From contig NZ_JACIGK010000003.1 of assembly GCF_014197915.1 (NCBI RefSeq), forward strand, positions 1 through 64,000: a stretch of 64,000 bases of DNA, given 5' to 3'. The notes below the pieces were generated by a model. That model was given only the letters and a program-made list of their open reading frames with translations. It was not told the DNA's origin and did not search any database. A program made the position numbers and the translations under genes. Positions within the stretch are counted from its first letter, which is position 1; each line of letters opens with the position of its first letter. Source of the stretch: Roseospira visakhapatnamensis (GTDB lineage: Bacteria > Pseudomonadota > Alphaproteobacteria > Rhodospirillales > Rhodospirillaceae). Shown here one piece after another: positions 26,137-34,833 of this stretch.

Positions 26137-26679
26137 TCACAGGCCGTACCGCATGCGCACGCGGGCCTGTGTGCGGGGCGGCGCGACGGTCACCGCCGCG
26201 TCGTCGAAGGCCGGACCGACCGGAAAGACGGACGCGTCGCGCGTGAAGCCGAAGCCTTCGAGGGGGACGCCGAACAGGCCCCGATCGAAGGCGCCGTTGC
26301 CGTTCTGGTCGTGGAAGGCGGCCACCGCGTATCGACCCGGCGGCAGATCGGGGACGGTGACGCTCACCGATCCGCCGGTGACCTCGGCGCGCAGGCGGGT
26401 ACGCATGCCCTGAGGCTCCGGGAAGGTCTCCGGACGGTCATAGATGGCCAGGAACACGGTTCCGTTGCCGTCGCGCAGGCCAGTGATGGTCAGGTCCAGG
26501 ACGGCCAGATCCGGCGCTTCCGCCCGGTCGGGGGGCGGGATGGACGTCTCCCCCCGGGCCGCCGCGACCGCGCCCGTGAGCAGCCCCGCGACCAGCAGCG
26601 CCGCGCCTCCCCGCTTGGCCAGCCGTCCCGTTCCCTGGTGCGCGAAAAGGGTCCACCGTCCGTGCCCGCCGCTGCTCAT
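26137..26679 (-). CDS. DUF2141-family exported protein
   Basis: A 180-residue predicted periplasmic protein. Residues about 20-43 form a signal peptide (GGAALLVAGLLTGAVAAARG). The mature part is a small beta-sandwich with the DUF2141 pattern: LDLTITGLRDGNGTVFLAIYDRPETFP, then VPDLPPGRYAVAAFHDQNGNGAFDRGLFGVPLEGFGFTRDA. The HDxNGNGxxD piece looks like a calcium-type loop. Function of the family is not known. I chose the ATG at 26679; a longer frame reaches 26772 but lacks a better ribosome site. Confidence 0.82.
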   Translation of the reverse strand: MSSGGHGRWTLFAHQGTGRLAKRGGAALLVAGLLTGAVAAARGETSIPPPDRAEAPDLAVLDLTITGLRDGNGTVFLAIYDRPETFPEPQGMRTRLRAEVTGGSVSVTVPDLPPGRYAVAAFHDQNGNGAFDRGLFGVPLEGFGFTRDASVFPVGPAFDDAAVTVAPPRTQARVRMRYGL

Positions 26680-26948
26680 TCCTGTGTCCGCTTCCGTCCG
26701 ACCCGGGTCGTCATGCGTCCGTCCCGCCGCCTCGGAGGGCGACACGCGCGGAAGAGTCGGTAAGTGAGCCAACGGTCATCGAGACTGACCGCTCTCGTCC
26801 GGCGGACCGGTCAGCCGTATCCGCCGCATGGGTGCGTGCACAACGTGCCATGCCGTGTCGGCACATTCGCGCGCGCAACACACACCGCTGGTCTATTGGG
26901 GTGGCGCGGCCGCCTTCGCAAGGGCCGATCGCGGCGCGTCCGTCGATT

Positions 26949-27248
26949 TCAGGGATGCGGACCCTTGCGGCGCGCGGTGCGCAGGCCATAGCCGCAATCG
27001 CACTTTTCCGAGCCCTTCACCAGGCGCGCGGCCCATTCGGCGGTGCCGCTGCCCGGTTTCTCGGCCCGCACCCAGCGGAATTCGGCGTTGCAGCGTTGGC
27101 AGACCATGTTGGGCGGCTGGCGCGGCTCGGCCTGAGTGTCGCCCAGGGCCACGCGGGCGCGGGACCGCAGGCCGGCGCGCTTGGGAGGCGGCTTGAGGAT
27201 GCCGTCTGAGGCGTCCTTGGAGGGGTCGTCGGGGGGCGGCGAAGACAT
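26949..27248 (-). CDS. Small zinc-ribbon-like protein
   Basis: A 99-residue protein with a basic, Pro-rich N-terminal half and a C-terminal zinc-ribbon-like module: CQRCNAEFRWVRAEKPGSGTAEWAARLVKGSEKCDCGYG, i.e. a CxxC pair and a CxC pair about 30 residues apart. There is no signal peptide. It may bind nucleic acid or a protein partner; the family is not one I can name. Confidence 0.65.
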   Translation of the reverse strand: MSSPPPDDPSKDASDGILKPPPKRAGLRSRARVALGDTQAEPRQPPNMVCQRCNAEFRWVRAEKPGSGTAEWAARLVKGSEKCDCGYGLRTARRKGPHP

Positions 27249-27314
27249 GGAATGCTCTCGTGCGGGAAGGTCGAGGCCGGCGGCCCGAGTGTAGCCCGGG
27301 GACCCCGGCCGTGC

Positions 27315-28628
27315 CTATCCCGCGCGCGCCTCGCGCATGGTGTCCGGCAGCCACGTGGCCAGTTCCGGCACGGCGATGAGCACGAACACCATCACCACCA
27401 TGATCAGGAACATGGGAAAGGCGGCGCGGGCGATGACACCCATGTGATGGCCCGTCATCCCTTGCAGGACGAACAGGTTGAAGCCGATGGGGGGCGTGAT
27501 CTGCGCCATCTCCACCACCACCACGACGAACACCCCGAACCAGATGACATCAATCCCGGCGGCGCGGATCATCGGTTCGACCACCGCCATGGTCAGCACC
27601 ACCGAGGAGATGCCGTCCAGGAAGCAGCCGATGACGATGTAGAACACCAGCAGCACCATCAGCAACTCGAAGCGGGTCAACTCGATCGTGGCGATCCACT
27701 CCGCCAGCGCCCGGGGCAGGCCGGTGAAGCCCATGGACAGCGACAGGTAGGCGGCGCCCGCCAGGATCAGCGCGATCATGGCCGAGGTGCGGGTGGCCCC
27801 CATGAGACTGGCCGTGACCGTGGCCCAGGTGAGCGACCGCTGGGTCGCCGCCAGCACCAGCGATCCCAGCACGCCGAAGGCGGCGGCCTCGGTGGCGGTG
27901 GCGAAGCCCAGGTACATGGAGCCGATGACCACCGTGATCAGCATCATCACCGGGATCAGGGCGCGGGAGGTGGCCAGCATCTCCCGCAACGACAGTCCGG
28001 TTTCCTGGTCCGGGTTGAAGTGCCGGCTGGCGCGCGCCCGAACCGCCACATAGGCCATGAACATCAGCGCCAGCACCAGGCCCGGCAGCACCCCGGCCAT
28101 GAACAGCCGGGTGATGGACTCGTTGATGCTGACGCCGTAGACGATCAGGGTCAGCGAGGGCGGGATCATCAGGCCCAGGGTGGCGGCGCCGGCCAGGGTG
28201 CCGATGACCATGTGTTCCGGGTAGTTGCGCCGGCGCAACTCGGGAATGGACATCTTGCCCACCATGGTCAGGGTCGCCGCCGACGAGCCGGACACGGCCG
28301 CGAACACCGTGCAGCCGACGATGTTGGTATGCAGCAGCCCGCCGGGCAGACGCGCCATCCAGGGCGACAGGCCGCGAAACATGTCCTCGGACAGGCGGGT
28401 GCGGAACAGGATCTCGCCCATCCAGATGAACAGGGGCAGGGCCGTGAGGGTCCACGACGATGTGGTCGTCCAGATGGTGGTGATCATGGCGTCGCCGGCC
28501 GGGCGGCTGGTGAACAGCTCCATCCCCACCCAGGCCACGCCCAGCAGCGCCAGACCGACCCACACGCCGGTGCCCAGCAACAGGAACAGCACGAACAGGA
28601 ACAGGCCGATGAGCTGGATCTCGTCCAT
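27315..28628 (-). CDS. dctM: TRAP transporter large permease (DctM)
   Basis: The 12-span sodium-coupled transport subunit of a tripartite ATP-independent periplasmic transporter. The 437-residue protein has the DctM landmarks LPLFIWMGEILFRT, GLLHTNIVGCTVFAAVSGSSAATLTMVGKMSIPELRRRNYP, the MIPPSLTLIVYGVSINESI loop and the C-terminal ITPPIGFNLFVLQGMTG. It lies 3 bp after dctQ, with dctP further upstream on the same strand, so the operon order is dctP-dctQ-dctM. The substrate is unknown, probably an organic acid. Confidence 0.95.
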   Translation of the reverse strand: MDEIQLIGLFLFVLFLLLGTGVWVGLALLGVAWVGMELFTSRPAGDAMITTIWTTTSSWTLTALPLFIWMGEILFRTRLSEDMFRGLSPWMARLPGGLLHTNIVGCTVFAAVSGSSAATLTMVGKMSIPELRRRNYPEHMVIGTLAGAATLGLMIPPSLTLIVYGVSINESITRLFMAGVLPGLVLALMFMAYVAVRARASRHFNPDQETGLSLREMLATSRALIPVMMLITVVIGSMYLGFATATEAAAFGVLGSLVLAATQRSLTWATVTASLMGATRTSAMIALILAGAAYLSLSMGFTGLPRALAEWIATIELTRFELLMVLLVFYIVIGCFLDGISSVVLTMAVVEPMIRAAGIDVIWFGVFVVVVVEMAQITPPIGFNLFVLQGMTGHHMGVIARAAFPMFLIMVVMVFVLIAVPELATWLPDTMREARAG

Positions 28629-28631
28629 CCG

Positions 28632-29165
28632 CTAACGATCCGGCCGGTCTTGGATGGCCTCGGCCCGGATGCGGTGGCGTCCGGTGACCAGCAGGTGCGC
28701 GAGGTTGTCGGTCAACGCCAGGGCGAACAGGCCGGCGCCGGCGACCATGGCCAACTGTGGAATCCACAGCGGCGTCGCGTCCTGGCCCTGGCTGATGTCG
28801 TTGAGCCGCCAGGACCAGGACGCGGCGCGCGCGGCATAATAGGTGAGGTACCAGGCCAGCGCCGCGCCGACGCCGAAGCACCAGACCTCCGCCAGCCACA
28901 GGGCGCGCGGCCCCAGGGCCTGCACCAGGATGCCCACGCGGATATGGGCGCCCCGGGTCAGGGCATGGGCGAACGCCAGGAACGAGGCGGCGGCCATGCA
29001 GTAGCCGGCGTACTCGGGCGCGCCGGGAAAGACCTCGCCGGTCCAGCGTGCCAGCATCTGCAGCACGATCATGACCAGGATGCCTAGCATGCACAGGGCG
29101 GCGAGCACGCCGCCCGCCGTGTACAGGCCGTCCAGAAGCGCGCGCAGGCCCCTCAGAAGCGTCAT
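28632..29165 (-). CDS. dctQ: TRAP transporter small permease (DctQ)
   Basis: Four-span small membrane subunit that joins the large permease to the receptor. The 177-residue protein has four hydrophobic segments and the typical APEYAGYCMAAASFLAFAHALTRGAHIRVGIL block. I used the ATG at 29165; the frame is open to a GTG at 29204 through a 12-bp tandem duplication (ATGACCGGTGCC twice, 29179-29202), which would add 13 residues including a repeated MAPV. The stop is 3 bp before dctM, so translation is probably coupled. Confidence 0.9.
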   Translation of the reverse strand: MTLLRGLRALLDGLYTAGGVLAALCMLGILVMIVLQMLARWTGEVFPGAPEYAGYCMAAASFLAFAHALTRGAHIRVGILVQALGPRALWLAEVWCFGVGAALAWYLTYYAARAASWSWRLNDISQGQDATPLWIPQLAMVAGAGLFALALTDNLAHLLVTGRHRIRAEAIQDRPDR

Positions 29166-29262
29166 CGGCGGGTGCCCCATGACCGGTGCCATGACCGGTG
29201 CCACGGGCGGGCTTCGACATCCCGATCCCGCCGCGTGACCATGGACATCATCCCGTCCGTCC

Positions 29263-30267
29263 TCACGGCCTGGCCTTGAACGCGTCGACGATGGCCCGGC
29301 CGTCGTCGCCGGCGGCCTCCAGCCACTCGGCGGTCATGGTCTCGCCGATCGCCGCCAGTTCCGCCGTCAGGGCGTCTCCCGGCGCGGTGACGGTCATGCC
29401 GTTCCGCGTCAGCCCGGTGACGGTGAAGGTCGTGTACTCCATGGCACGGGCGGTGCCGGCGTACTCGGCCAGGTCCGCGCAGGCGGTGATGACATCGCGG
29501 GTGGCGTCGTCCAGGCCGTCCCAGGCATCCGCGTTGGCGAACACATAGTTGCGCGGCAGCGAGGCGTCCGCCGTATAGAAGTGGCTGAGGCTTTCCCAGA
29601 CCTTGCGGTCATAGCCGGTGGCGCCCGACGACATCATGGACTCCACCACGCCGGTGGCGAACGCCTGGCTGATCTCGGCGGCCTCGATCTGCACCGGCAG
29701 CATGCCGGTCAGTTCGGCCAGGCGGGCCGTGGTGGTGTTGTAGGAGCGGAACTTGACGCCGGCCATGTCGGCGACGCTGTCGACCGCCTTGTTGAAGTAG
29801 AGGCCCTGCGGCGGCCAGGGTACGGCATAGAGCAACACCAGGTTCTGGTCGGCCAGCACCTGGTCGATGGTCGGCCTGGCCGCCTGCCACAGGGCGGCGG
29901 AGTCCTCGAACGACGTCGCCAGGAAGGGAATGGAGTCGAACCCGAACAAGGGGTTCTCGTTCTGGTGGGCGGACAGCAGGCGCTCGCCGATCGGCACTTG
30001 CCCGGTCTGCACCGCCCGCTTGATGTCGGCGCCGCTGAACAGCGCGCCCGAGGGGTGGGTCACGACCTCCAGATCGCCGCCGGTGCCGGTGGTGATGCAT
30101 TGGGCGAACGCGGCGCCGGTCTCGGAGTGGAAGTTGGACGCCGCGTAGGCCATGGGCATGTCCCAGGTCTCGCCGGCCACGGCCGGGCCGGCGGTGGGGA
30201 TCGCCGCCGCCGAGATCAGCAGCCCGAGAGCCAGGGTACGCATGCCGGCTGTGGTGCGAGAAAACAT
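29263..30267 (-). CDS. dctP: TRAP transporter solute-binding protein (DctP)
   Basis: A 334-residue periplasmic receptor with a signal peptide (about 1-31, ending PAVAG). It follows the DctP plan: PMAYAASNFHSETGAAFAQ, a central FGFDSIPFLATSFEDSAALWQAA, and MAGVKFRSYNTTTARLAELTGMLPVQIEAAEISQAFATGVVESMMSSG, which holds the Arg/Asn substrate-carboxylate site. It is only distantly related to the orphan receptor at 23372-24415. It is first in the dctP-dctQ-dctM operon, with about 100 bp to dctQ. Confidence 0.93.
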   Translation of the reverse strand: MFSRTTAGMRTLALGLLISAAAIPTAGPAVAGETWDMPMAYAASNFHSETGAAFAQCITTGTGGDLEVVTHPSGALFSGADIKRAVQTGQVPIGERLLSAHQNENPLFGFDSIPFLATSFEDSAALWQAARPTIDQVLADQNLVLLYAVPWPPQGLYFNKAVDSVADMAGVKFRSYNTTTARLAELTGMLPVQIEAAEISQAFATGVVESMMSSGATGYDRKVWESLSHFYTADASLPRNYVFANADAWDGLDDATRDVITACADLAEYAGTARAMEYTTFTVTGLTRNGMTVTAPGDALTAELAAIGETMTAEWLEAAGDDGRAIVDAFKARP

Positions 30268-30472
30268 GGTGCCCGCCTTTGATTGTGGTCAATGCGGGTC
30301 CAACTGTGTGCCCGTGATGCGCGGGATACAAGCCCCATGATCGCCAAAGGCGTGGGTCGGCGTGTCAGGTCGACCCCAGGGGGAGTGTCCCCATGGGCGA
30401 GGGGCGCGGAGACACGGGGACACATCGCGCCGCCCGACCGGGACGCCGGGGGGCACGGCGCGCGCGCCGGAC

Positions 30473-30916
30473 TCACTCCGGGCACTTCTCGTATTCGACC
30501 TCGGTGCGACTCTTCAGATTGTATTTCTTCAATTGTACACCTGATACGGTGATGATGTAGTCCGGGGTGCCGTCGTGGGGGCTGTTGAGCTTGCTCAGGC
30601 GGAACATGAGCTTGTTGCTCGCCGGGCTGTCGAACTTGTAGTGCCCACGGGCATAACCCCAGTTGGTGGGACCGTCCCGCCAGCGGTAGCCGCCGTTGGA
30701 CATCACGATCAGCGGCGCGTGTTCACTGTCGCAATCACCCCCCACCACCCAGATCCCCTTGAACTGGGTGGGCAGCGTGCCCGTCCACCCACCCTCCAGG
30801 GCGACTCCCTCGCCCCGGTAGGAGGCGGCGGTCTTCTCGGAAATGCTGTCCAGGTAGATGACGATGATCGCCGAGGTCCCCAAGGCGACAATGGTTCCCA
30901 GGATCATCTTCCACAT
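30473..30916 (-). CDS. Hypothetical membrane-anchored or exported protein
   Basis: A 147-residue protein with one N-terminal hydrophobic segment (about 4-22, MILGTIVALGTSAIIVIYL) that could be an anchor or uncleaved signal. The remainder is polar with beta-like character (GGWTGTLPTQFKGIWVVGGDCDSEHAPLIVMSNGGYRW) and two Cys (DCDSE near residue 62, KCPE at the end) that could form a disulfide. The FKGIWVVGGDCDS segment resembles small secreted domains that appear in many proteobacteria without assigned function. Its codon use is less GC-biased than that of its neighbours. Confidence 0.7.
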   Translation of the reverse strand: MWKMILGTIVALGTSAIIVIYLDSISEKTAASYRGEGVALEGGWTGTLPTQFKGIWVVGGDCDSEHAPLIVMSNGGYRWRDGPTNWGYARGHYKFDSPASNKLMFRLSKLNSPHDGTPDYIITVSGVQLKKYNLKSRTEVEYEKCPE

Positions 30917-30957
30917 ATCGGGTGTTTCGCCTCCAGGGTCATCAGGGGTTCAGGGGG

Positions 30958-32442
30958 TTAGGGGTTCTGGGGGCCGGATGGGGATGCCGGCGCGGCGGCC
31001 GGCGACCAGGGCGCGGCCTTCACGCCCCGTGTTTCGAAGCGCCACAGCCGGACGTCGTCGGACCAGTGGGAGTCCGCGAGGCCGGCCTTGCGCAGCAGGT
31101 GGGCAAGGAATACCTCGGGTTCGGGCACCTGCTCCCACACCTGCGGCAGGAACACGCCGCGCCGGCCCCGGTCCTCCAGGATCAGGCCGTCGACGCCGGG
31201 CCGCATCGCCTGAAGAAGATCGTCGCGGTCGGCGAAGGGCAGGGGCATGGGCGGCGTGAGGACCGAGATCGACACCGTCAGGCCCGGCAACTCGTCCGCG
31301 GTCACCGGCGGGAAGCGGGCGTCTCGGCAGGCGGCGTTGAAGGCATGCCCGGCCACGTCCTGCGCCAGGGGGCGGCGCGCCTCCAGTGATCCGATGCAGC
31401 CGCGCAGGCCGCCGTCGGCGCGCGTCAGGGTGACGAAGGCGGCGCCGTGGGCGCGCAGCGCCTGCGGCAGGCTTTCCACCGGCACCCGGGGGGGCGTGCC
31501 GTCGCGCACCGCGTGGTCGACGCCCTCCTTGGCCAGACCGACCAGCAGGTCCGTATGCGCGCGCGCGAGCCGCGCGGTGGCCTCGACAGGGTCCGAGTCG
31601 GTGGCGGTGCCCTCGGGCTCGTGAAAGGCCCAGGCCCCATACCCCACCACCCGGTCGCGCGTGCCGGCGGTGTCGCCGGAGTTGCACAGGCCGATGCGCT
31701 CGACCCGCAGTCCGCGCCGCCGCGCCAGGGTGAGCAGGCCGTCGACGGGCCGGCAGCCGCAGGCATCGCGGGGGCCGATGACGCCGGGTCGCAGGGCCTC
31801 GATGGCGCTGGCCGTGGCGCCGTCGCGGGCCTGGCAGGCGTCATAGTCCAGGAAGTGGCTGAGGTCGGAACTGATGACGATGGCGGTCTCGGGACCGTTC
31901 CAGAGCGCGTCCAGCACCCGCGCCAGCGTGGGCGAGGCAACCCGCCCGGCGACCAGCGGCACCAGGGCGATGTCACCCAGGGCCTCCTGAAGGTAGGGAA
32001 GGTGAACCTCCAGGCAGTGTTCCTGGGCATGGGCGTGGTCGAGGACCGAGACCGCGGTGTCGTCGCCAAGGCGGTCCCGCGTCCAGGCGTGGTCCAGGGG
32101 GACCTCGCCGAGGGGGGTGCGCCAGCGATCGGCGCCGGACAGGGCCACGCCCTCGAACGCCACGCGGTGGGACGGTCCGACCAGGAGCACACGCCGGATC
32201 CGGTTCCGCGCCGGCTCCAGCAGGACATAGGCACGGGCCGCCAGGGCGCCCGAGTACACGTGGCCGGCATGGGGGGCGATGATCGCCTTGGGGACCGGCG
32301 CGTCGGCCGGACGGCGCGCGCGGGCCCGGTCCAGATCCGCGCGCACGCTCCGGCGCAGGGCGTCGGGATCGGCCGCGTAGAACGTGCCGGCGATGGCCGG
32401 GGCGCGAACCGACGGGGTCCGGGGCGAACGGACGGCGGTCAT
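30958..32442 (-). CDS. Memo-like (AmmeMemoRadiSam B) and AMMECR1 fusion protein
   Basis: A 494-residue protein joining two domains of the AmmeMemoRadiSam system. Residues about 15-275 are Memo-like (AIAGTFYAADPDALRRSVRADL, IIAPHAGHVYSGALAA, VGPSHRVAFEGVALSG, EHCLEVHLPYLQEAL, VISSDLSHFLDYD, LCNSGDTAG), with the His cluster that resembles a metal site. Residues about 285-475 are AMMECR1 (AAFVTLTRADGGLRGCIGSLEARRPLAQDVAGHAFNAACRDARFPPV). In many genomes these are separate genes beside a radical-SAM gene; no radical-SAM gene is in this window. The biochemical role is unsettled. The ATG at 32442 follows GGGAGG. Confidence 0.9.
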   Translation of the reverse strand: MTAVRSPRTPSVRAPAIAGTFYAADPDALRRSVRADLDRARARRPADAPVPKAIIAPHAGHVYSGALAARAYVLLEPARNRIRRVLLVGPSHRVAFEGVALSGADRWRTPLGEVPLDHAWTRDRLGDDTAVSVLDHAHAQEHCLEVHLPYLQEALGDIALVPLVAGRVASPTLARVLDALWNGPETAIVISSDLSHFLDYDACQARDGATASAIEALRPGVIGPRDACGCRPVDGLLTLARRRGLRVERIGLCNSGDTAGTRDRVVGYGAWAFHEPEGTATDSDPVEATARLARAHTDLLVGLAKEGVDHAVRDGTPPRVPVESLPQALRAHGAAFVTLTRADGGLRGCIGSLEARRPLAQDVAGHAFNAACRDARFPPVTADELPGLTVSISVLTPPMPLPFADRDDLLQAMRPGVDGLILEDRGRRGVFLPQVWEQVPEPEVFLAHLLRKAGLADSHWSDDVRLWRFETRGVKAAPWSPAAAPASPSGPQNP

Positions 32443-32476
32443 CGAGGACCTCCCAGGTGGAGTGACCACCCCGCCA

Positions 32477-33454
32477 CTATAGACCGTTCGACGTCTCCGC
32501 CCAACGATTGGCGAGCGGGTCGGGCCGCGTGTGCTCCAGGCGCGTCTCCGCCTCCAGCACCCGGCGCCGCGCCTCGAACCGGTAGGGATGCGCCGGATAG
32601 ACGCCGAGAATGTGCACCTCGTGGGAGAAGAAGCGCAGTTCCTCCAGGGCATAGGCCACCGGGCGGTCGTCGGGCCGGCCCTCCACCTCGGCGTAGAACT
32701 GGGCGGCGATGAAGGTGCCGCCCACCTGATAGCTTTCCAGCTTGGTCATGTTGACGCCGTTGGTGGCGAAGCCGCCCAGCGCCTTGTACAGCGAGGCCGG
32801 CACGTTGCGGACGCGGAAGATGAACGAGGTGACCGATTCCACGTCGGCGCGGGGGGACACCGGCTCGCGGGCCATGATGACGAAGCGCGTGGTGTTGTGG
32901 TCCTCGTCCTCGACGTTGGCGCGCAGGGACTCCAGGCCGTGGATTTCGCCGGCCAGGGCGGAGCCGATGGCCGCGACGGATGTGTCGCCCCGGGCCGCCA
33001 CGTCCTTCGCGGCGCCGGCCGTGTCCGCCGTGACCACGGGCTTCAGGCCCAGGTCGCGCAGCAGGCGGCGACACTGGGACAGCGCGTGCACATGGCTTTC
33101 CACGGTGCGCAGGTCTTCCAGCTTGGTTCCCGGGACGACGAGAAGGTGGTGATTCACGCGCAGGAAGTGTTCGGCGACGATGTGCAGCCCGGACCCCGGC
33201 AGCAGATGATGAATATCGGCCACGCGCCCGGCCACGGAATTGTCGATGGGGATCATGGCGTGCAGGGCCTTGCCGTTGCGCACGGCGGCGAACACGTCCT
33301 CGAAGGCGGCACAGGGCAGCGGGCGCATGTCCGGGTAGGCGGTTCGGCAGGCGGCATGGGAGTACGCGCCCAGATGCCCCTGGAACGCCATCGCCGGTTC
33401 GCGGGCGACGGGCTGACTGTGATCCTCGACGGACGGTGGCGGCTGGTCGGACAT
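32477..33454 (-). CDS. pheA: Prephenate dehydratase
   Basis: Converts prephenate to phenylpyruvate for phenylalanine synthesis. The 325-residue monofunctional enzyme has an N-terminal catalytic domain (MAFQGHLGAYSHAACRTAYPD, IPIDNSVAGRVADIHHLLP) with the NTTRF catalytic motif at about 186-190. A C-terminal ACT domain with NMTKLESYQV gives feedback control by phenylalanine; ESY in place of the classic ESR is common in alphaproteobacteria. The ATG at 33454 removes about 50 non-conserved residues present in the longer frame. There is no chorismate-mutase domain. Confidence 0.94.
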   Translation of the reverse strand: MSDQPPPSVEDHSQPVAREPAMAFQGHLGAYSHAACRTAYPDMRPLPCAAFEDVFAAVRNGKALHAMIPIDNSVAGRVADIHHLLPGSGLHIVAEHFLRVNHHLLVVPGTKLEDLRTVESHVHALSQCRRLLRDLGLKPVVTADTAGAAKDVAARGDTSVAAIGSALAGEIHGLESLRANVEDEDHNTTRFVIMAREPVSPRADVESVTSFIFRVRNVPASLYKALGGFATNGVNMTKLESYQVGGTFIAAQFYAEVEGRPDDRPVAYALEELRFFSHEVHILGVYPAHPYRFEARRRVLEAETRLEHTRPDPLANRWAETSNGL

Positions 33455-33513
33455 GGCGAGGCTCGCTGACGGGAGGGCCGGGGCCGCCTGCGTAGACCGG
33501 GCCCTGGCGGGCG

Positions 33514-34833
33514 TCAAGCCTCGGTCGCCGTGTCGTCCAGCAGGGACAGCATCTCGGCGATGGCGGTGATTTTCTGGCGGGGCTGGCCGGTCATGTCGCC
33601 ACACGCGATTTCGGCCTGGTTGATCCGCTCCCAGTCGGCGCGGGAGACGACCCGAACGCCCCGCTGCCGCAGCAGGGCATCCAGCGCGTCCGGCCCTGGC
33701 CTGGTTCCCTTGGGGTGGTCGGCCAGCCAGCCGCTCACCCGGTCGGCGACGGCCAGGGCGTCGGCGCGGTTGGCGGGAATCACGCCCGTCGGGCCGCGCC
33801 GCGCCCAGCCGACCACGAACAGCCCGTCGGCGATCACGCCGTCGGTGTTGGCGATCCGGCTGCGGGCCTCGTCGAGGGGGGCACCGTCCAGGGGGCGAGG
33901 GCGATAGCCGATGGCGCTAACCACCGTGCCCACGGGCAGGGTCAGGGTCTCGCCGGTGGACACCGCGCGACCGTCCTCCGCCCGGGTGCGGGCCAGCCGC
34001 AGGGCGGTGACCGCGCCGGCCGCGCCCTCGATGGCCAGGGGGGCGGCGTTGAACAGGATGCGGATGCGGACCGGCGCGTCCTCGGCGTCCGGGCGGGCGG
34101 CGAACCCCCGCAGGATCTCCAGGGTCTTCCGAGGCATGGCCTCGGTGGGTGTCGGTTCGTGCAGGGCGGTCGACTCCACCACCGGGCGGGCGCGGGCCAG
34201 GGACCCCAGTTCGCTCAGTTCCGCCGGGGTGAAGGCGGCGTCCAGGGGGCCGCGCCGGCCGATCACCCAGAGGTCGGTGAGCGGCGCGGCGTGGATGATC
34301 CGGGCGGCGTGGGCGCAGAGGTCGCCCCGCGCCATCTCCTCGGGCGTCCTGGCCAGCACCCGGGCGATGTCGAGCGCCACGTTGCCGGCGCCGATGATGG
34401 CCACGGCGGGACCGGGCAGGCGAGGCGCCAGCGCCGCGTGGTCGGGATGCCCGTTGACCCAGCCGACGAAGGCACCGGAGCCGTAGACTCCGGCGAGGTC
34501 TTCGCCGGGGATGCCCAGCCGGCGGTCCTCCGGGGCGCCCGCGGCCAGGATCACGGCGTCGTAGGCGGCGCGCACCTCGGCCAGGGCGATGTCGCGGCCG
34601 ACCGTCACGTTGCCCAGGAAGCGCACGCCGGGCCGCGCCAGGGTGCGGTCGAACTGGCGGGTGACGGCCTTGGTGCCGGGGTGATCGGGGGCGACCCCGG
34701 CGCGTACCAGACCATAGGGGGTCGGCAGGCGCTCCAGCACGTCGATGCGCGCGCCGGCGTGGCGGCGGGCCAGGGCGTCGGCGACATAGAGCCCGGCGGG
34801 TCCCGAGCCAACGACGCAGAGGGAGACGGTCAC
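33514..34833 (-). CDS. Ferredoxin/adrenodoxin-type NADP+ reductase (FprA-like)
   Basis: A 439-residue flavoprotein that passes electrons between NADPH and ferredoxin-like proteins. The FAD site is VVGSGPAGLYVADAL (7-21). RLPTPYGLVRAGVAPDHPGTKAV is the hallmark of the adrenodoxin-reductase/FprA family. The NADP site is IIGAGNVALDIARVL (about 146). The C-terminus includes VVGWARRGPTGVIPANRADA. Its GTG start overlaps the stop of the paaX-family gene, so the two are co-transcribed. It may supply electrons to the di-iron protein encoded divergently. Confidence 0.92.
   Translation of the reverse strand: MTVSLCVVGSGPAGLYVADALARRHAGARIDVLERLPTPYGLVRAGVAPDHPGTKAVTRQFDRTLARPGVRFLGNVTVGRDIALAEVRAAYDAVILAAGAPEDRRLGIPGEDLAGVYGSGAFVGWVNGHPDHAALAPRLPGPAVAIIGAGNVALDIARVLARTPEEMARGDLCAHAARIIHAAPLTDLWVIGRRGPLDAAFTPAELSELGSLARARPVVESTALHEPTPTEAMPRKTLEILRGFAARPDAEDAPVRIRILFNAAPLAIEGAAGAVTALRLARTRAEDGRAVSTGETLTLPVGTVVSAIGYRPRPLDGAPLDEARSRIANTDGVIADGLFVVGWARRGPTGVIPANRADALAVADRVSGWLADHPKGTRPGPDALDALLRQRGVRVVSRADWERINQAEIACGDMTGQPRQKITAIAEMLSLLDDTATEA

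Noticed and set aside
27252-29087. A 611-codon open frame on the plus strand
   Set aside because: It is antisense to dctM and dctQ, which have full family signatures; the product is His/Gln/Gly-rich without any domain pattern.
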